A stretch of DNA of 64,000 bases from Hemileia vastatrix. Taxonomy: Eukaryota > Basidiomycota > Pucciniomycetes > Pucciniales > Zaghouaniaceae. Position 1 is the stretch's first letter. Each line of letters starts with the position of its first letter. The position numbers and the translations under genes are program-made. Positions 33,175 to 44,537 of the stretch are shown here, piece after piece. The stretch lies in assembly GCA_030280995.1 (NCBI GenBank), contig JASXTE010000011.1:20448103-20512102 (forward strand), given 5' to 3'. The notes under the pieces were generated by a model. That model saw only the letters and a list, made by a program, of their open reading frames with translations. It had not been told where the DNA came from and made no database searches.

Positions 33175-34311
33175 GAAGACTTCGGCACTCCTGGTGCCTC
33201 TAGGATAGAACCGTTTCACTTGATCGGCTGCTACCCTCTTCTTTAATACTACTCCATCCAACTCTTCTAGCACATATGAACCGCCGGAAACTTGCTCCTT
33301 GATTTTATACGGTCCATTCCACCTATCTGCAAACATCTTTCCCCACTGACTTTCCAAACTCCTATTATACACCAGGACCATATCTCCTGGGTTCAAAGGT
33401 TTCCTTAATCGATGTGCCAACCGCTCATCCCAATATCTGACTGATTGATTTTGGATCTTCATCATCCGCGAATATGCCTTTTCTAAATATTCTTCTTTCT
33501 TTTCTAACTGCATCATTCTTGCACACAATAATTCTTCAGTAGTTTTGACCGTGTCCCAGTCAACTCCAAGATATGATTCAGCTTCTAAATCAACCGGTAA
33601 AACTGCTTTCTGTCCAAAAACAAGTTCATAAGGTGAAAATCCGGTCGTCCTTTTGGCAGTGATTCGATCAGCAAATAAAACTAAAGGTAAATAGTGCCTC
33701 CACTTTTCGGCACTTGTCCCACACATTTTAACTAAAGCATCCTTAATAACTTGATGCCCTCTTTCAACCATGCCTTCAGCTTCAGGATAATATGGGGTTG
33801 CTACCCTAACCTTTGATCCAACTTTCAATACGGCCTCTTTAAACTCTGTCCCAAATTCAGGACCTCCATCTACCGTCACCAATTTCATCACTCCATATCG
33901 ATACACCCAATTATTCAAAAAAAATTCTGCCACATTTTTGGCAGTTAAATTAATAAGAGGCGCTGCCTCTACCCAACCAGATAAATCATCTCTGGCCACA
34001 ATTAAATATTTATACCGTCCCTCTTTTATATGAACGGCATCTAAACTAACTCTCCCAAAGAGCGTATATTCACCGGTCGCGCGTCCAGGTTCTTTTGGCC
34101 TTAAATAACTTCGTCTTTGACATTCTTTGCATGACTGAACCCACTGTTTAACAGCCATCTTCATGCCAGGCCACCAAAATCGATCAGAAATTCTTCTAAA
34201 TGTTTCTCCAACACCTCTATGCCCGAGATCTTCATGCAGTGATTTCAAAACTAATTCTTGCCCCTTCTGTTGAGTTATAACTACTTGAGGATTTGGATAC
34301 CTCCTCCTCAT
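33151..34311 (-). CDS. Gypsy-2 integrase
   Basis: 386 residues, open throughout. The zinc-binding HHCC module is at the start (HEDLGHRGVGETF ... CKECQRR), followed by the core with D (VSLDAVHIKEG), D (VTVDGGPEFG) and E (GMVERGHQ). The DRITAKRTTGFSPYELVFGQ segment and a terminal GPYKI-type strand (WNGPYKIKEQV) are characteristic of Ty3/Gypsy integrases. It inserts element cDNA into the genome. It follows the RNase H frame directly (junction 34,311/34,312) and ends in a copy of the hairpin-tail motif. No chromodomain is seen. Confidence 0.9.
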   Translation of the reverse strand: MRRRYPNPQVVITQQKGQELVLKSLHEDLGHRGVGETFRRISDRFWWPGMKMAVKQWVQSCKECQRRSYLRPKEPGRATGEYTLFGRVSLDAVHIKEGRYKYLIVARDDLSGWVEAAPLINLTAKNVAEFFLNNWVYRYGVMKLVTVDGGPEFGTEFKEAVLKVGSKVRVATPYYPEAEGMVERGHQVIKDALVKMCGTSAEKWRHYLPLVLFADRITAKRTTGFSPYELVFGQKAVLPVDLEAESYLGVDWDTVKTTEELLCARMMQLEKKEEYLEKAYSRMMKIQNQSVRYWDERLAHRLRKPLNPGDMVLVYNRSLESQWGKMFADRWNGPYKIKEQVSGGSYVLEELDGVVLKKRVAADQVKRFYPRGTRSAEVFFRNEDKL

Positions 34312-35418
34312 TCAACGTCGACCAGACAGGTAAAACGTAGATGACTTCCTCTTGATAGCCACCCATTCATTGTCTTCACAATCTTCTGGCCTTTCTAAAG
34401 TCAACAAATATTTGACTAACAAAAAATAAAAACCAGTCTGACCCCAGACTTCATCTTGAAAATCTATTAATATAAAATCAATAGGGACTTCTCTATCACC
34501 AATATCACCTGCACATGAATGAGCCAATAATCTTTGACCCCTAAATAAATCTTTAATCGAGCTATGTCGACGTTTTTCTTCTGAACCTTTGGATCCTTCG
34601 AAAACCGTATTTGAAAATACCTCTTTCTCTTTATCCACCTTTTTATTTAAATTCTCTAATTCTCCAACATATACACCATTCCTTAAATTACTACTATCCC
34701 ACACTACCAATCCATCTTCCTCTACATACACCACATCTTCTTCTACCTCCTTTCTACCGAATTTATCTACACCTTTTCCAACACCTTTATTAACATAAAA
34801 ACTATTTTCCAGTTTATCCTCTTGGTGGAGGTCATCATCATCATAATCTAAACACAATAGTCCTGCCAGTTTAACCTCATGGGGGAGGTATGGAAAGTCT
34901 TCAGCTCCTTTAGTGCTGGCTTTGATAATAGGTATATCTTCATCGAACTCTTCTGAGTCTGAATCTTCTTCAGTGGGTGGTCTCCTTGATAAACCATCTG
35001 GCATAGTAAAAGTTTTGCCAGGCTTATGAACTAAATCGAACGAAAAATGTTGAATAAAAGCTACCCATCTTGTCATGGGTGCGTTTGGTAAACTTGGGGA
35101 ATTAATCATCTGGATTAACGATTTCGCATCCACTTGCAACTCAAAATGTTGCCCCCACAAAATATGCTGAAGTTTCTTCAGTATTTTCGCCACACCACAT
35201 AATTCCAATTTTGGTTGAGAATATCTTGATTCGACCTCAGTAAATACTACAGATTCATACCTAACTGGCCTGATGTAACCAGCTTTATCCATCTGAGACA
35301 AAACCGCCCCAGCTGCAACCTGACTTGAATCAACTGCTAAATAAATTCTGCCAGAATCTTTTCCATAATCCAACTTGTGCAGGACTAAATCCTTCCCCAC
35401 AACCTCCTTCAACTTCAC
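34312..35418 (-). pseudogene. Gypsy-2 RNase H and linker
   Basis: RNase H motifs are present: YLAVDSSQVAAGAV (first catalytic Asp), QPKLELCGV (Glu), LQVDAKSLIQMI (Asp) and a VHKPGKTFTMPDGLSRRP end. A long acidic linker follows (SDSEEFDEDIP, DYDDDDLHQEDKL) toward the integrase; it contains two hairpin-tail motifs read as LHQEDKL and LPHEVKL. The frame is shifted relative to RT: at about 35,425 the RT tail (TEVIGFLG) jumps into this frame with the connection region between RT and RNase H missing, apparently a deletion of some tens of codons. So the RT-RNase H product is probably not functional from this copy. Confidence 0.8.
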
Positions 35419-36529
35419 AAACGCCTAAAAACCCTATAACTTCGGTCGTATTCTTGGGTCTTGGCCAGGACTGAATTTTGTTAACTTTCTTCTTGGACAT
35501 AATCCTACCCTCTCTACATACCACATGGCCTAATATTTCTAAGGCTGGCACACAACATGAAAATTTTGAACCTGAAATAGTTAAACCAGCCTCTTCAATT
35601 CGAAACAAGATTCTTTCTAATATAATTGCAAACTCCCAAATGAATTTGCGTATCCCGGGATTCTCTTCCAACACCTGGTTATCATAGTCGGTTGTTGGTC
35701 CCTTAATTCCTCCATCATCTATAAAGATTCCAGCATATTGTGGAATTTCATCTTGAAGGATCCAAGCCATCTGAGCTTGATAAACTGCAACCAAATTTGT
35801 TGCTCCTTGAGGTAATCTTGTTAACTGTAAACGTCCAAGTGGTGTATCGAATGTTGTGAGAGGTCTTGAGTCCGGATGTAACTCTCTCTCATCATATCCA
35901 CCCATAATATCTCCCAAACCATAACACACTCTCCCTGCAAACGCTTCAACAAACTCCTCAGCACTAGGCGGTATCCCAGCATCCTTTATTGTAACCCTAT
36001 TTAATTCCCTAAGATCATGAACAACTCTAAGCTTGCCATTCGGTTTCTTGATACAAAATACAGGACTAGAATAACTTGACGTTGATTGCTCATACAGTCC
36101 AGTGCGTATCCGTTCTCTGACAACTTCGATATAAGCTTCTTTTAATGCAGCTGGAATAGGAATTGGTTTCTGCTGCCACGGTTCATGACATACCACAGGA
36201 ATCTTGTAAGGCTCCCCATAGGAATGCTTCAACACACCCCTCTCCTCTTCTACAAAAGCAATGGCCTTCTCTCGCTTGACCATCACATCCAACAACAACT
36301 TCTTCTCTTCTCCAGACAACCAACCATCAGGTCCAAAATTAACAACACCCAGTCTCTCAAAAGTGATTCTTGACGTCTCAGAAAATTCAGGCGGATTCTT
36401 TACCAAGGGACTTTCATAAGGATCTCTTGATAACCTTGGTCTTCTCAAAGGTGGATTTAATTCAGCAGGTAGCGGTTCATTAATAGGTCGAACTTTATTT
36501 GCTACTTTCTTATATTTGGCTGCGTCCAC
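35330..36529 (-). pseudogene. Gypsy-2 reverse transcriptase
   Basis: The N-terminal part has AAKYKKV then NPPLRRPRLSRDPYESP, the pre-RT hinge shared with Gypsy-1. RT blocks: SPVFCIKKPNGKLRVVHDLRELN, DIMGGYDERELHP, RLPQGATNLVAVYQ, and the catalytic AGIFIDDGG (FIDD, near 35,715). KIQSWPRPKNTTEVIGFLG marks the end of the palm; after it the frame runs into sequence unlike RT because of the deletion noted under RNase H. No protease DSG/DTG motif is evident between gag and RT in this copy. Confidence 0.85.
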
Positions 36530-36688
36530 ATCTAAATAAACTTGAGGTAAAACATCGCCATTAAAACTTTCATCAAATGAATCTTCTTCATCGTCAGAAT
36601 CAGAATAAGAAAAATTAGAAAAATATTTTATTTCATTTTTAAATTTTACCCTTTTCTCCTTTCCCTCGTCTAATTTATAAACAGATTT

Positions 36689-37228
36689 TCAAACACCTTT
36701 TCTTCCCTTATCCAACATTAAATCACCTGTAAAGAAAGTCGGCAGTTTAACCTCTTGCTGGAGAACCGGAATTGAATTTTCACAAAAATTATTTTTTTGT
36801 GTTTTAATTATACTGAGATTTTTTATCGGATTTTGATGTGATATTTGCAGTTTACCCTCTTGCTGGAGGTCCATAATAGAAGGAGATAATTGCAGTTTAA
36901 CCTCTTGCTGGAGGTCATAAAACATACCCTTCCAATTTTTATCCAACCTAATTTGGCCCATTTTGCCTTTTTTACCATTTTTAAATTTAATAGAAAAACC
37001 GGGTAAATCCAATAAACATATAGAAAAGTCCAAAACGTATTTGCACTCCAAAGTAATATTAACAGAAAATAATTGAGAATCCACTTGAATTATCTCCAAG
37101 TGAGCTGACCTATTGCAATCCGGGATCTCATCCTGAGGAGAGATTACAACATTAGAGTGATCAGCCCTTGCTACCCCAAAAAATGAGGGCATCCATAATA
37201 ATTTGAATCCTGAATAAATTGAAGACAT
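36689..37228 (-). pseudogene. Gypsy-2 gag-RT spacer with hairpin-tail repeats
   Basis: An open stretch of 179 codons resembling the Gypsy-1 spacer (SPQDEIPDCNRSAHLEI vs SPQDEEITGCSRSAPLEI). Its second half contains three copies of the hairpin-tail motif, translated VLQQEVKL, DLQQEGKL and DLQQEVKL. The position corresponds to where Gypsy-1 keeps its protease, yet no protease is visible. An acidic stretch (SDSDDEEDSFDES) follows toward RT. Confidence 0.55.
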
Positions 37229-37285
37229 AACGATAAAAAAAAAATTTCAGCCGAGTTTAGGTAGTTTATCCTCATTTCGGAGGAA

Positions 37286-38467
37286 TTAAATTCTTGATAT
37301 CCCCTGGAGATAATCCATAATTTTGCCCCAAGGGCTTATCCACCAATTCCATAAAACCCAAAAATAAACCCTCATAATTTGTCCTACCATTGGACATAAA
37401 AAATAAACAACCCTTTTCCAAAATATGAGTGCATCCGATTTATGCACTCTATTATCAAATGCCACTACACTCTTTATTAGTGCAGGGAAAACCATATCCT
37501 CCTTAACATTCTCTCCCTGAGATTGTAACAAATCCACCATATCCATATCTTCATTGCAGACAGTCTCCACTTTTGAAGAAAAAACCTGAGGTAAATATTC
37601 CTCTAAATCAAATTCCAAATTATCCAAAACAAAATTATCCCCAACATCCAAATTTTCTTCATCAGTGACAATAATATCTTCATCTTCAGAAACCTCTTCT
37701 TTCCAAACAGAAGAGTCAACAAAAATAATATCTTCAGGCTGGACAAAATCTTCAGGAATGGCTGAATCCGAAATTTCATCAGTAACTAGTTCTTTTACAC
37801 CATCCTCTTCTATCTCTTGAGCGACCTCAGTGTCTTCTCCAGAGTCCAAATCAACAGAGTTATGAGTATCCAGATGTTCCAAAATAACCTTCTTTAGCAC
37901 CTCCATACCAGGAATCCTAGTTTCTCCATCTGGGCAATCCTTCATTAAATTCGCATTAATAAGCACCATCAAAACATCTTTCTTAACCTTTTCCCCCATA
38001 GCATCCCAAAAAATATACTTTGATGCATTATCATGAAATAAAATTTCATACTCCAACAAATAATCCAGAACCACCTGAAATTCAACCATAAACTGATGAT
38101 ACTGATGCAGAGATGTTACACCACCTTTTGATTCCCATTTCCTAGCTATATCCTTTAGATCCTCCAATGAATAAACTTTTGGCCACCTTTTTTCCATTTC
38201 CATCTTGAGCTTTCTCCAATCTTGATCTTTATAACCATCCATAGAAATAACCTCCTTTTCCACCTCTCTGTCCAAAATAAAGAACCTAATCTGCTTCACC
38301 ATATCCAAAGATAAAGCACCATCAATTGCAGCTGCAGTTTCATACCTATGTAAAAATCCTTCTAAATCATCTCCAGAAAACTTGGGCCCAACCCAAGATA
38401 CAATCCTTACTGATGCCTTAAAAGGTACACCAGCAGCCAACACAGCAGTTCCACTAGTAGAAGACAT
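37286..38467 (-). CDS. Gypsy-2 Gag
   Basis: The likely start is the ATG at 38,467 (MSSTSGTAVLAAG), about 155 bases after the primer site; 393 residues. The N-terminal 200 residues are a helical capsid-like region (VSWVGPKFSGDDLEGFLHRY, LDMVKQIRFFILDREVEKE, WRKLKMEMEKRWPKVYSLED), matching Gypsy-1 Gag. After about residue 220 comes a very acidic tail with DE-rich runs. No zinc knuckle is found, unlike Gypsy-1. A hairpin-tail motif (37,261-37,283) sits just after the stop. Confidence 0.8.
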   Translation of the reverse strand: MSSTSGTAVLAAGVPFKASVRIVSWVGPKFSGDDLEGFLHRYETAAAIDGALSLDMVKQIRFFILDREVEKEVISMDGYKDQDWRKLKMEMEKRWPKVYSLEDLKDIARKWESKGGVTSLHQYHQFMVEFQVVLDYLLEYEILFHDNASKYIFWDAMGEKVKKDVLMVLINANLMKDCPDGETRIPGMEVLKKVILEHLDTHNSVDLDSGEDTEVAQEIEEDGVKELVTDEISDSAIPEDFVQPEDIIFVDSSVWKEEVSEDEDIIVTDEENLDVGDNFVLDNLEFDLEEYLPQVFSSKVETVCNEDMDMVDLLQSQGENVKEDMVFPALIKSVVAFDNRVHKSDALIFWKRVVYFLCPMVGQIMRVYFWVLWNWWISPWGKIMDYLQGISRI

Positions 38468-38509
38468 CCCAAAACATAAGAAAAGCGTTAACAACCGTTA
38501 AAATAACAA

Positions 38510-38571
38510 GCCTCTTGCAGGCCAATAACAAAAATTCAATTAGAGTTCCAGAAAATATGCCTCTTGCAGGC
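38510..38571 (-). promoter_or_regulatory. Two small hairpins in the Gypsy-2 leader
   Basis: GCCTCTTGCAGGC occurs twice (38,510-38,522 and 38,559-38,571), each a perfect 4-base stem GCCT/AGGC with loop CTTGC, each followed by AATAAC-like bases. They lie between primer site and gag start, where packaging or dimerisation stem-loops are usual; that role is inference. Confidence 0.45.
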
Positions 38572-38623
38572 TAATAACGTTCTTGATCCAAGTAAGTCTT
38601 TAAAGAAAGCTAGAGAATTCAAA

Positions 38624-38640
38624 CCCCACGTTGGGCGCCA
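38624..38640 (-). promoter_or_regulatory. Gypsy-2 primer binding site (tRNA-Lys type)
   Basis: On the minus strand TGGCGCCCAACGTGGGG, four bases after the LTR end. It matches the complement of the 3' end of a tRNA-Lys of the lysine-1,2 kind used by several retroelements. Confidence 0.85.
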
Positions 38641-38644
38641 ACTA

Positions 38645-39746
38645 TGGTAAGGTAAACTCTTACAGTCGCCTTGCTGTAAGCAGAATCCGGAGGAGATATG
38701 TGGATTTAGCTGAAAACCCCGTCCTTCCAATAAAAATAACAAAGTAGGTGTTCTAAATCACTAAGCTAACCAATCTACTTGAATCTGATTGATAAAAATA
38801 ATGAAACTCTAAAATAATTAACGCTTAATGAGATTTGAATAAAAGTGGCTGTTGATAAAAAGAAATACTGATAACAACAATTAAGGTGTACCAGTGAAAG
38901 ATCTGAAAAGATTGACTTTTATGTTTTTATAATAATTTGAATTTTTATGAGACAGCAATAATCAAGTCCCAGCGATGAAGACCTTTCTAAAGATACCCTA
39001 TATGAAGTGTGATTTAAATTGTTGAATTGTATTTCTAAAATGTTATGTAAAAATAATAAATGTTATAAGGGTATTATAACTTATTTAATTTGTTGAGTAA
39101 TAAAAAATGAGACCGTGGTGGTTAATGATTAAGCTGTATGATCTGTCCCCCCCCTCAATTTCGAGTTTGAGAAGCCCTTAAGTATTCCTAGTCACATGCC
39201 TAAGTTTTCCCCTCCAGAGCTCTTCCAGAGTCAATCCGGAGCCCGTACGGAGTCCGTACGGAGTCCGTCCAGACTTCCGGACTCAATTAGAACCTTAAAA
39301 CTATAATAAAAAATCTAGAAAAATTACACATAATAGAGCTACTTCCCCTTTACATACCAAACTAATTTTCGTAGTCTGCGCAGCTCTAATTACCCTGTGA
39401 AAATTCATCGAAGTTAAGTAATTTCTGAAAACGTAAATATTTCTATAAAACTTTAAAATTCATTTAAAAATATAAGAAAAATAGTAAAAATTCTGGGAAA
39501 TTTCCCAAGGTTCTTGAGTGACTTGACTTGATACTTATAAATTTTTCAGACCATAAAAATAAGTTTTCTCTGTAAAATAAATTGTTTTTGTGTAGGCATT
39601 TGCTCGTGACCAATTTCTTCATATTTAAAACTCAAATAAATTAAATAAAACCCTTTTATATATAAAAAAATAATAACACCAATCTTGCACGCCGTAATAA
39701 CTCCATTTAGGTGCTTAGGTGCTGTACTAAACTTTAGGCTACCACA
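38645..39746 (-). repeat. Gypsy-2 5' LTR (1,102 bp)
   Basis: On the minus strand TGTGGTAGCC to CTTACCA. It aligns with the 3' LTR except for an extra GTACGGAGTCC unit (about 39,250), an extra 8 bases near 39,357 and few substitutions. It abuts the Gypsy-3 leader (39,747). Confidence 0.92.
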
Positions 39747-39777
39747 ACGTCCTTTTAGGTGTTTTTAAAATTTTAAA

Positions 39778-40965
39778 ATGGCACCTGTTCAACGCACTCC
39801 TCCTACGGGCGCTACTACTAGAGCTCGCGCTAGGGGAAGGCCAACAGCCACAAGGTCTGTTTCCCGCACTCACTCTTTGGAACCACTCGACCTTAGGGAA
39901 CGGCAACATTCAGTTCAATCTGTAAAAGACATCCCACAAGATTTTGAGGATTCTAGTGATGAAGAAGAAGGAGAGGATACAATGCACAAGGCACCATCTG
40001 CCCCTGCCAATCACCCTTCTGGTCAATCCTCAGAACCTGGACCATCTAACTCTCTGGAAGATTTCATGAGACTTTTCATGAAAACCCTTTCAAATCCAAC
40101 GTCTTCAGAGGGATCTAAGTTCAAAACTCCTTCTATGAAATCTCCTGAAAAATTCGACGGAGATCACCCCGACAGATTGCAACCCTTCTTGCAAACCTGC
40201 AAGCTACTGTTCCATAATGACCCTTGAACCTTTAATGGCGACCAATCAAAGGTTGTTTATGCTTCTTCATTCCTAGCCAGGAAAGCAGCAAGATGGTTCT
40301 AACCTTATCTGCTCATGCTTTCTTCGACAGAAACCCACTTACTTATCAATAATTGGGAAAGGTTCGAAGACCAACTTTTTACGTTGTTTGGGGACCCTAA
40401 TGAAACTGACAATGCAGAAATTGAACTTGATTTTCTTTGCATGAGTGATAATGGTAAAGCCTCTGAATATATCTCGAACTTCAGAGCACTTCAAACTCGA
40501 GTATGTTGGAATGATGCTGCCCTTAAGTATCATTTCAAGAAAGGACTTCCTTCGAGGATTCTGGATCAATTAAATCTTCACAGTCAGAAGATGACTACTT
40601 TAACGGATTTAATGGATCGAACCCTCAAACTTGACGGCGTTTATCAAGGACGACTTCAACATTGTCGATACTCCAACAAATCTCAAGGCCTAAACTTTAA
40701 ATCGGGATCTTCTTCACACCCACGACCAAATCAATCCTCCTCGACTCAATCCAAACCCAATAAGGGAAAGGATAAACCTCAACCAAAAGGCTCGACTCCA
40801 GGCGATATCAGCAAAGTACTGGATCCTAAAGGGGAACTTAAAGAAGCTGAGAGGAAGAGACGAGCAGATAATGGGTTATGTATGTATTGTGGGGGTAAGC
40901 ACAAGTTGGAAGACTGTGTAAAGTTGAAGGAAAGAGAAGGTACTAGTTCGAAGTCAAAAAACTAG
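39778..40965 (+). pseudogene. Gypsy-3 Gag
   Basis: It starts MAPVQRTPPTG at 39,778, about 80 element bases after the 5' LTR once Gypsy-2 is removed. Basic Arg-rich N-terminus, acidic patch (DSSDEEEGED), then the capsid-type domain (KFDGDHPDRLQPFL, WERFEDQLFTLFGDPNE, ALKYHFKKGLP) and a CCHC knuckle CMYCGGKHKLEDC near the end. Two nonsense codons split it: TGA at 40,225 and TAA near 40,300 (ARWF-stop-PYLL). Otherwise the frame is intact. Function by family: particle assembly and RNA binding. Confidence 0.88.
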
Positions 40966-40979
40966 TAGATAGTTTACTT

Positions 40980-43900
40980 GTGTGCAAAGCAAACTATCTT
41001 ATCTCTCCCAGTGCACAGAACCTCCATGTCTTAAGGACTGGAGTTGCCTTAAACCGCTTGAGATTCATTCTTTTTAAGGAGGATATCCCCTTCAGTTGTC
41101 TTATAGACTCTGGAGCTTCAATTTCTTTTGTTAGTTTATCTTTTGCCGAGAAGCTTCAACTAACATTTACAGATGTCGATCGAACTCCAATCTATTTGGT
41201 CGAATCAGAGGAACCCAAATATTGGGTAAGTAAGAAAGTTTTATGGGTTTTCAACTTTCTGAACTTTCCCCCCTTTGAGTGGGAATTATCAGTCTTGGAT
41301 GCCCCAAGGATGGACAATACCATTCTTGGCCATGACTTTTTAACGCATTGGAATCCCGAAATTGATTGGACTAAGGGATCGATCACCCCACGCTCTAAGT
41401 ATATTTCTGATTCTTCAATGCAGGTCAATAGGGAGTTAAACAACCCGCCTGACAACGTCCTGCTAGAGGACAAATCTCTGCCAGATGACTTGCAAACATC
41501 TGATCTTTCTCTAAATGAGCAATTGGCTAACCCTTCTAGCTCGATGACTTCACTCAAAGATGAAGAGGACGACCAAATCAACGTTGAAGCCATTAAATCA
41601 ACTCTACCAGAAATCTACCACAATTTCCTTGATGTTTTCTCAATCCGCAAGGCCGATAAGTTACCACCTCATCAACCCTACGACCATCAAATAGAGTTAA
41701 TAGGCCCAGTACCTCCGACAGGTCCTGTCTATTCTTTGTCGAAGGAAAAATCTCAAGTTCTTCAAGACTACATTGCAGAGAATGTAGCCAAAGGTTTCAT
41801 CAGAGCCAGTAAATCTCCAACCGGCTCCCCTTTCCTCTTTGTAAAAAAGAAGGACAGTAGTCTTAGGTTGTGTGTTGACTATAGAAAGCTCAACACAGTC
41901 ACTAAGAAGAATGCATATCCTGTTCCTCCTATGTCATTACTTCTTACCCTTTTCAATGTTGCTAATTTCTTTTCTAAAATTGATCTTAGAGGCGCTTACA
42001 ATCTGATTTGCATTGCAGAAGGTCATGAACCACTGACTGCAATGTGCACTAGATTTTGAAGTTTTGAATATTTAGTTATGCTTTTTGGATTATGTAACGC
42101 ACCTTCTACTTTTCAGACTTTTGTTAATGACATCTTTCAAGATGTTGTTGAACAATTTGTAGTCGTCTATTTAGATGATATTTTAATATTCTCGAAAACA
42201 CTAGATGAACATATTCATCATGTTTGACAGGTCCTAAATCGTCTTTGAGATCATGGTCTCTTCGCCAAGCATAATAAATGTGAATTCCACCTCAAATCAA
42301 TTGATTTTTTGGGTTTTACGTTGTCCACTGACGGTTTAGTCATGGATGACAAAAAAGTCCAGAAAATCCTGGAATGGCCTGAGCCCAAAACCATTAAATC
42401 GCTCCAATGATTTTTGGGTTTTGCAAACTTCTATAGAAGATTTATTAAAGATTACTCTAAAACTATTTCCAATCTTACTTCTCTTCTTAGAAAAGACATT
42501 CCTTTTGTTTTTACTCCTACAGCACGAAAGGAATTCGAAGCACTAAAAACGACGTTCACCACAGCCCCAATTCTTCGACATTTTGATCCTTCTGCTTCGA
42601 CAATAGTTGAGACAGATGCAAGCGATTATGCTATGGCAGGGGTCATCTCCCAATTAAATCCTGAAACAAATTTGTTTCATCCTGTTGCTTTTGAGTCACG
42701 CAAACTCATAGACGCAGAATTAAATTATGAAATTCATGACAAAGAGCTTTTAGCTATTATCCATTGTCTTAAAAAATGGCGTTCTTTTCTTCTCAGCCTA
42801 GATAGTCCTTTTCAAATTTTAACAGATCATAATGCTTTAAAATACTTCATGTCTTCCAAAGTGTTAACCAGGCGTCAAGCCAGGTGGGCTGAATTTTTGT
42901 CTGAATTTCCCTTCTCTATTTCCTATCGCCCAGGTAAAAACTACATTGTCCCAGATATCTTGTCACGTCGGGACGACGTTTACCCACAGCGGGGGGACGC
43001 ATTTGCTGACAAGAACCCAGAAAATGTGCAATCAATTTTCAACGAATCAATGTTAATGACTCAGCAACTTAATTCGATGACAATTCAATCTTTTCGAAAT
43101 CCACTATCCAACATCCTCAAAGCTCAGTCGAAGGACGATTATTGTTTAGGGTTAAAAGAAAAAATACTCTCAAAGCAAGGGGCCAAAAGATTCAGTATTG
43201 AATCAGGTCTATTAGTCTTTGAAGGTAGAGTAGTCATACCCGACAACAATGAGATAAAATTATGGATTTTCAACAGTTGAAATGATTCTCCATTAGCTGG
43301 TCATTTTGGTGTTGATAAAACCTACCAGTTAATAGCGAGGGATTTCTTCTGGCCAGGTATGACTAGGGAAATCAAGGCCTATATAAAAGCTTGTTACGAA
43401 TGTAATAGGAATAAGGCTCCCCGTCACCGGAAGCATGGGTTGCTTCAACCACTTCCTATTCCCTCTAAACCTTGGGAATCTTTATCGATGGATTTCATTT
43501 CTCAACTTCCTTTTTCTAATGATTTTGATGCTATATTAGTAATAGTAGATAGATTTTCAAAAATGTCTATTTTCATTAAAACCACTACTACTGCTACAGC
43601 AGAAGATTTGTCGAAATTGTTTATAGAATATGTATTTTCCAAACACGGCTTACCAAATGATATTATTTCAGATAGAGGCTCATTTTTTGTATCCACATTC
43701 TGGACCCAACTGTGTCGACAACTCAATATCACGAGGAACCTCTCCACGGCCTATCACCCTGAAACCGATGGTCAAACAGAAAGAGTTAACCAAATCCTCG
43801 AACAATATCTTCGAATGTATGTCAGTTACCAACAAGACGATTGGACCACATGGTTACCACTGGCCGAATTTGCTAATAATAACTCGACTCATTCTTCGAC

Positions 43901-44537
43901 ACGACAATCTCCCTTCGAAACCATTTATGGACAACATCCTTGATTCAACTCAATCCATGTAGGAACTAATCATCCTGCGGAACATTATCTTCAAACTATA
44001 TCACGACTCCAAGAAGAACTTAAAACAAATTTGGAATCAGCGATTCGAAGATACAAGGAACAGGCCGACAAACATTGACAATCTGCTCCTTCCTTTAAAC
44101 CAGGCGACAAAGTATGGCTCGACGCACGAAACATTCGAACAACATGACCATCAAAGAAACTGGCTTAAAAGTGCTTGGGACCATTCGAAATCGACTCTGA
44201 AGTCTCTAAAACTGCATTTCGACTCAAGTTACCTCCTAAATGGCAGGCGATTCACCCTGTTTTCCATGTATCTCTCCTGGAACTGGCTCGAGAAATATAC
44301 CCGGGCAAGAACCAACCCCCTCCGGAACCGGTCGAAGTAGAAGATCATCTAGAGTGGGAAGTAAGTCGTATCCTTGATTCAAGAATGCGCAAGGGGAAAC
44401 TTCAATACCTCGTGGAATGGGAAGGCTTCCTCAATGACTCAGACAAAACATCCTGGGAACCAGCCATCAATGTTTCTAACGCCCCTGAACTTCTAAAATC
44501 TTTTCATTTTAAATATCCTTTAAAACCAAAACCTTAA
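40980..44537 (+). pseudogene. Gypsy-3 Pol with C-terminal chromodomain
   Basis: Order: protease CLIDSGASISFVS; RT SPTGSPFLFVKKKDSSLRLC, KIDLRGAYNLI, catalytic [10 protein letters not shown] (42,165); RNase H TIVETDASDYAMAGV, YEIHDKELLAI, TDHNALKYF; integrase GHFGVDKTYQ...CYECNRN, core SMDFISQLPF, ISDRGSFFVS, TDGQTERVNQ (D, D, E); GPFEI strand with HPVFHVSLLE; chromodomain WEVSRILDSRMRKGKLQYLVEWEGF ended by SWEPAINV. About ten nonsense codons interrupt it (for example 42,057, about 42,225, 42,247, 42,408, 43,278, 43,942, 44,077), most of them TGA where Arg is expected. Chromovirus-type integrases target chromatin marks; this copy is dead. Confidence 0.9.

Larger units (their letters stand above)
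28307..39746 (-). mobile_element. Gypsy-2: full-length Ty3/Gypsy element nested in Gypsy-3
   Basis: Minus-strand element of 11,440 bp with LTRs at 38,645-39,746 (5') and 28,307-29,389 (3'), a tRNA-Lys-type primer site, gag, spacer, RT, RNase H, integrase, about 3 kb of repeat-rich non-coding DNA, an antisense zinc-cluster gene and a polypurine tract. The LTRs differ mainly by an 11-base and an 8-base insertion in the 5' copy plus few substitutions, so the insertion is young. I cannot see a clean target duplication (TGTTA left, ACGTC right). Confidence 0.92.

Noticed and set aside
34589..34798. Plus-strand Pro/Ser-rich frames within the Gypsy-2 linker
   Set aside because: Complement of the acidic RNase H-integrase linker; shadows.
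28302..39751. Target duplication for Gypsy-2
   Set aside because: Flanks TGTTA and ACGTC do not match, nor do shifts by one or two bases. The element is full-length, so the duplication is eroded or the ends were changed by recombination.
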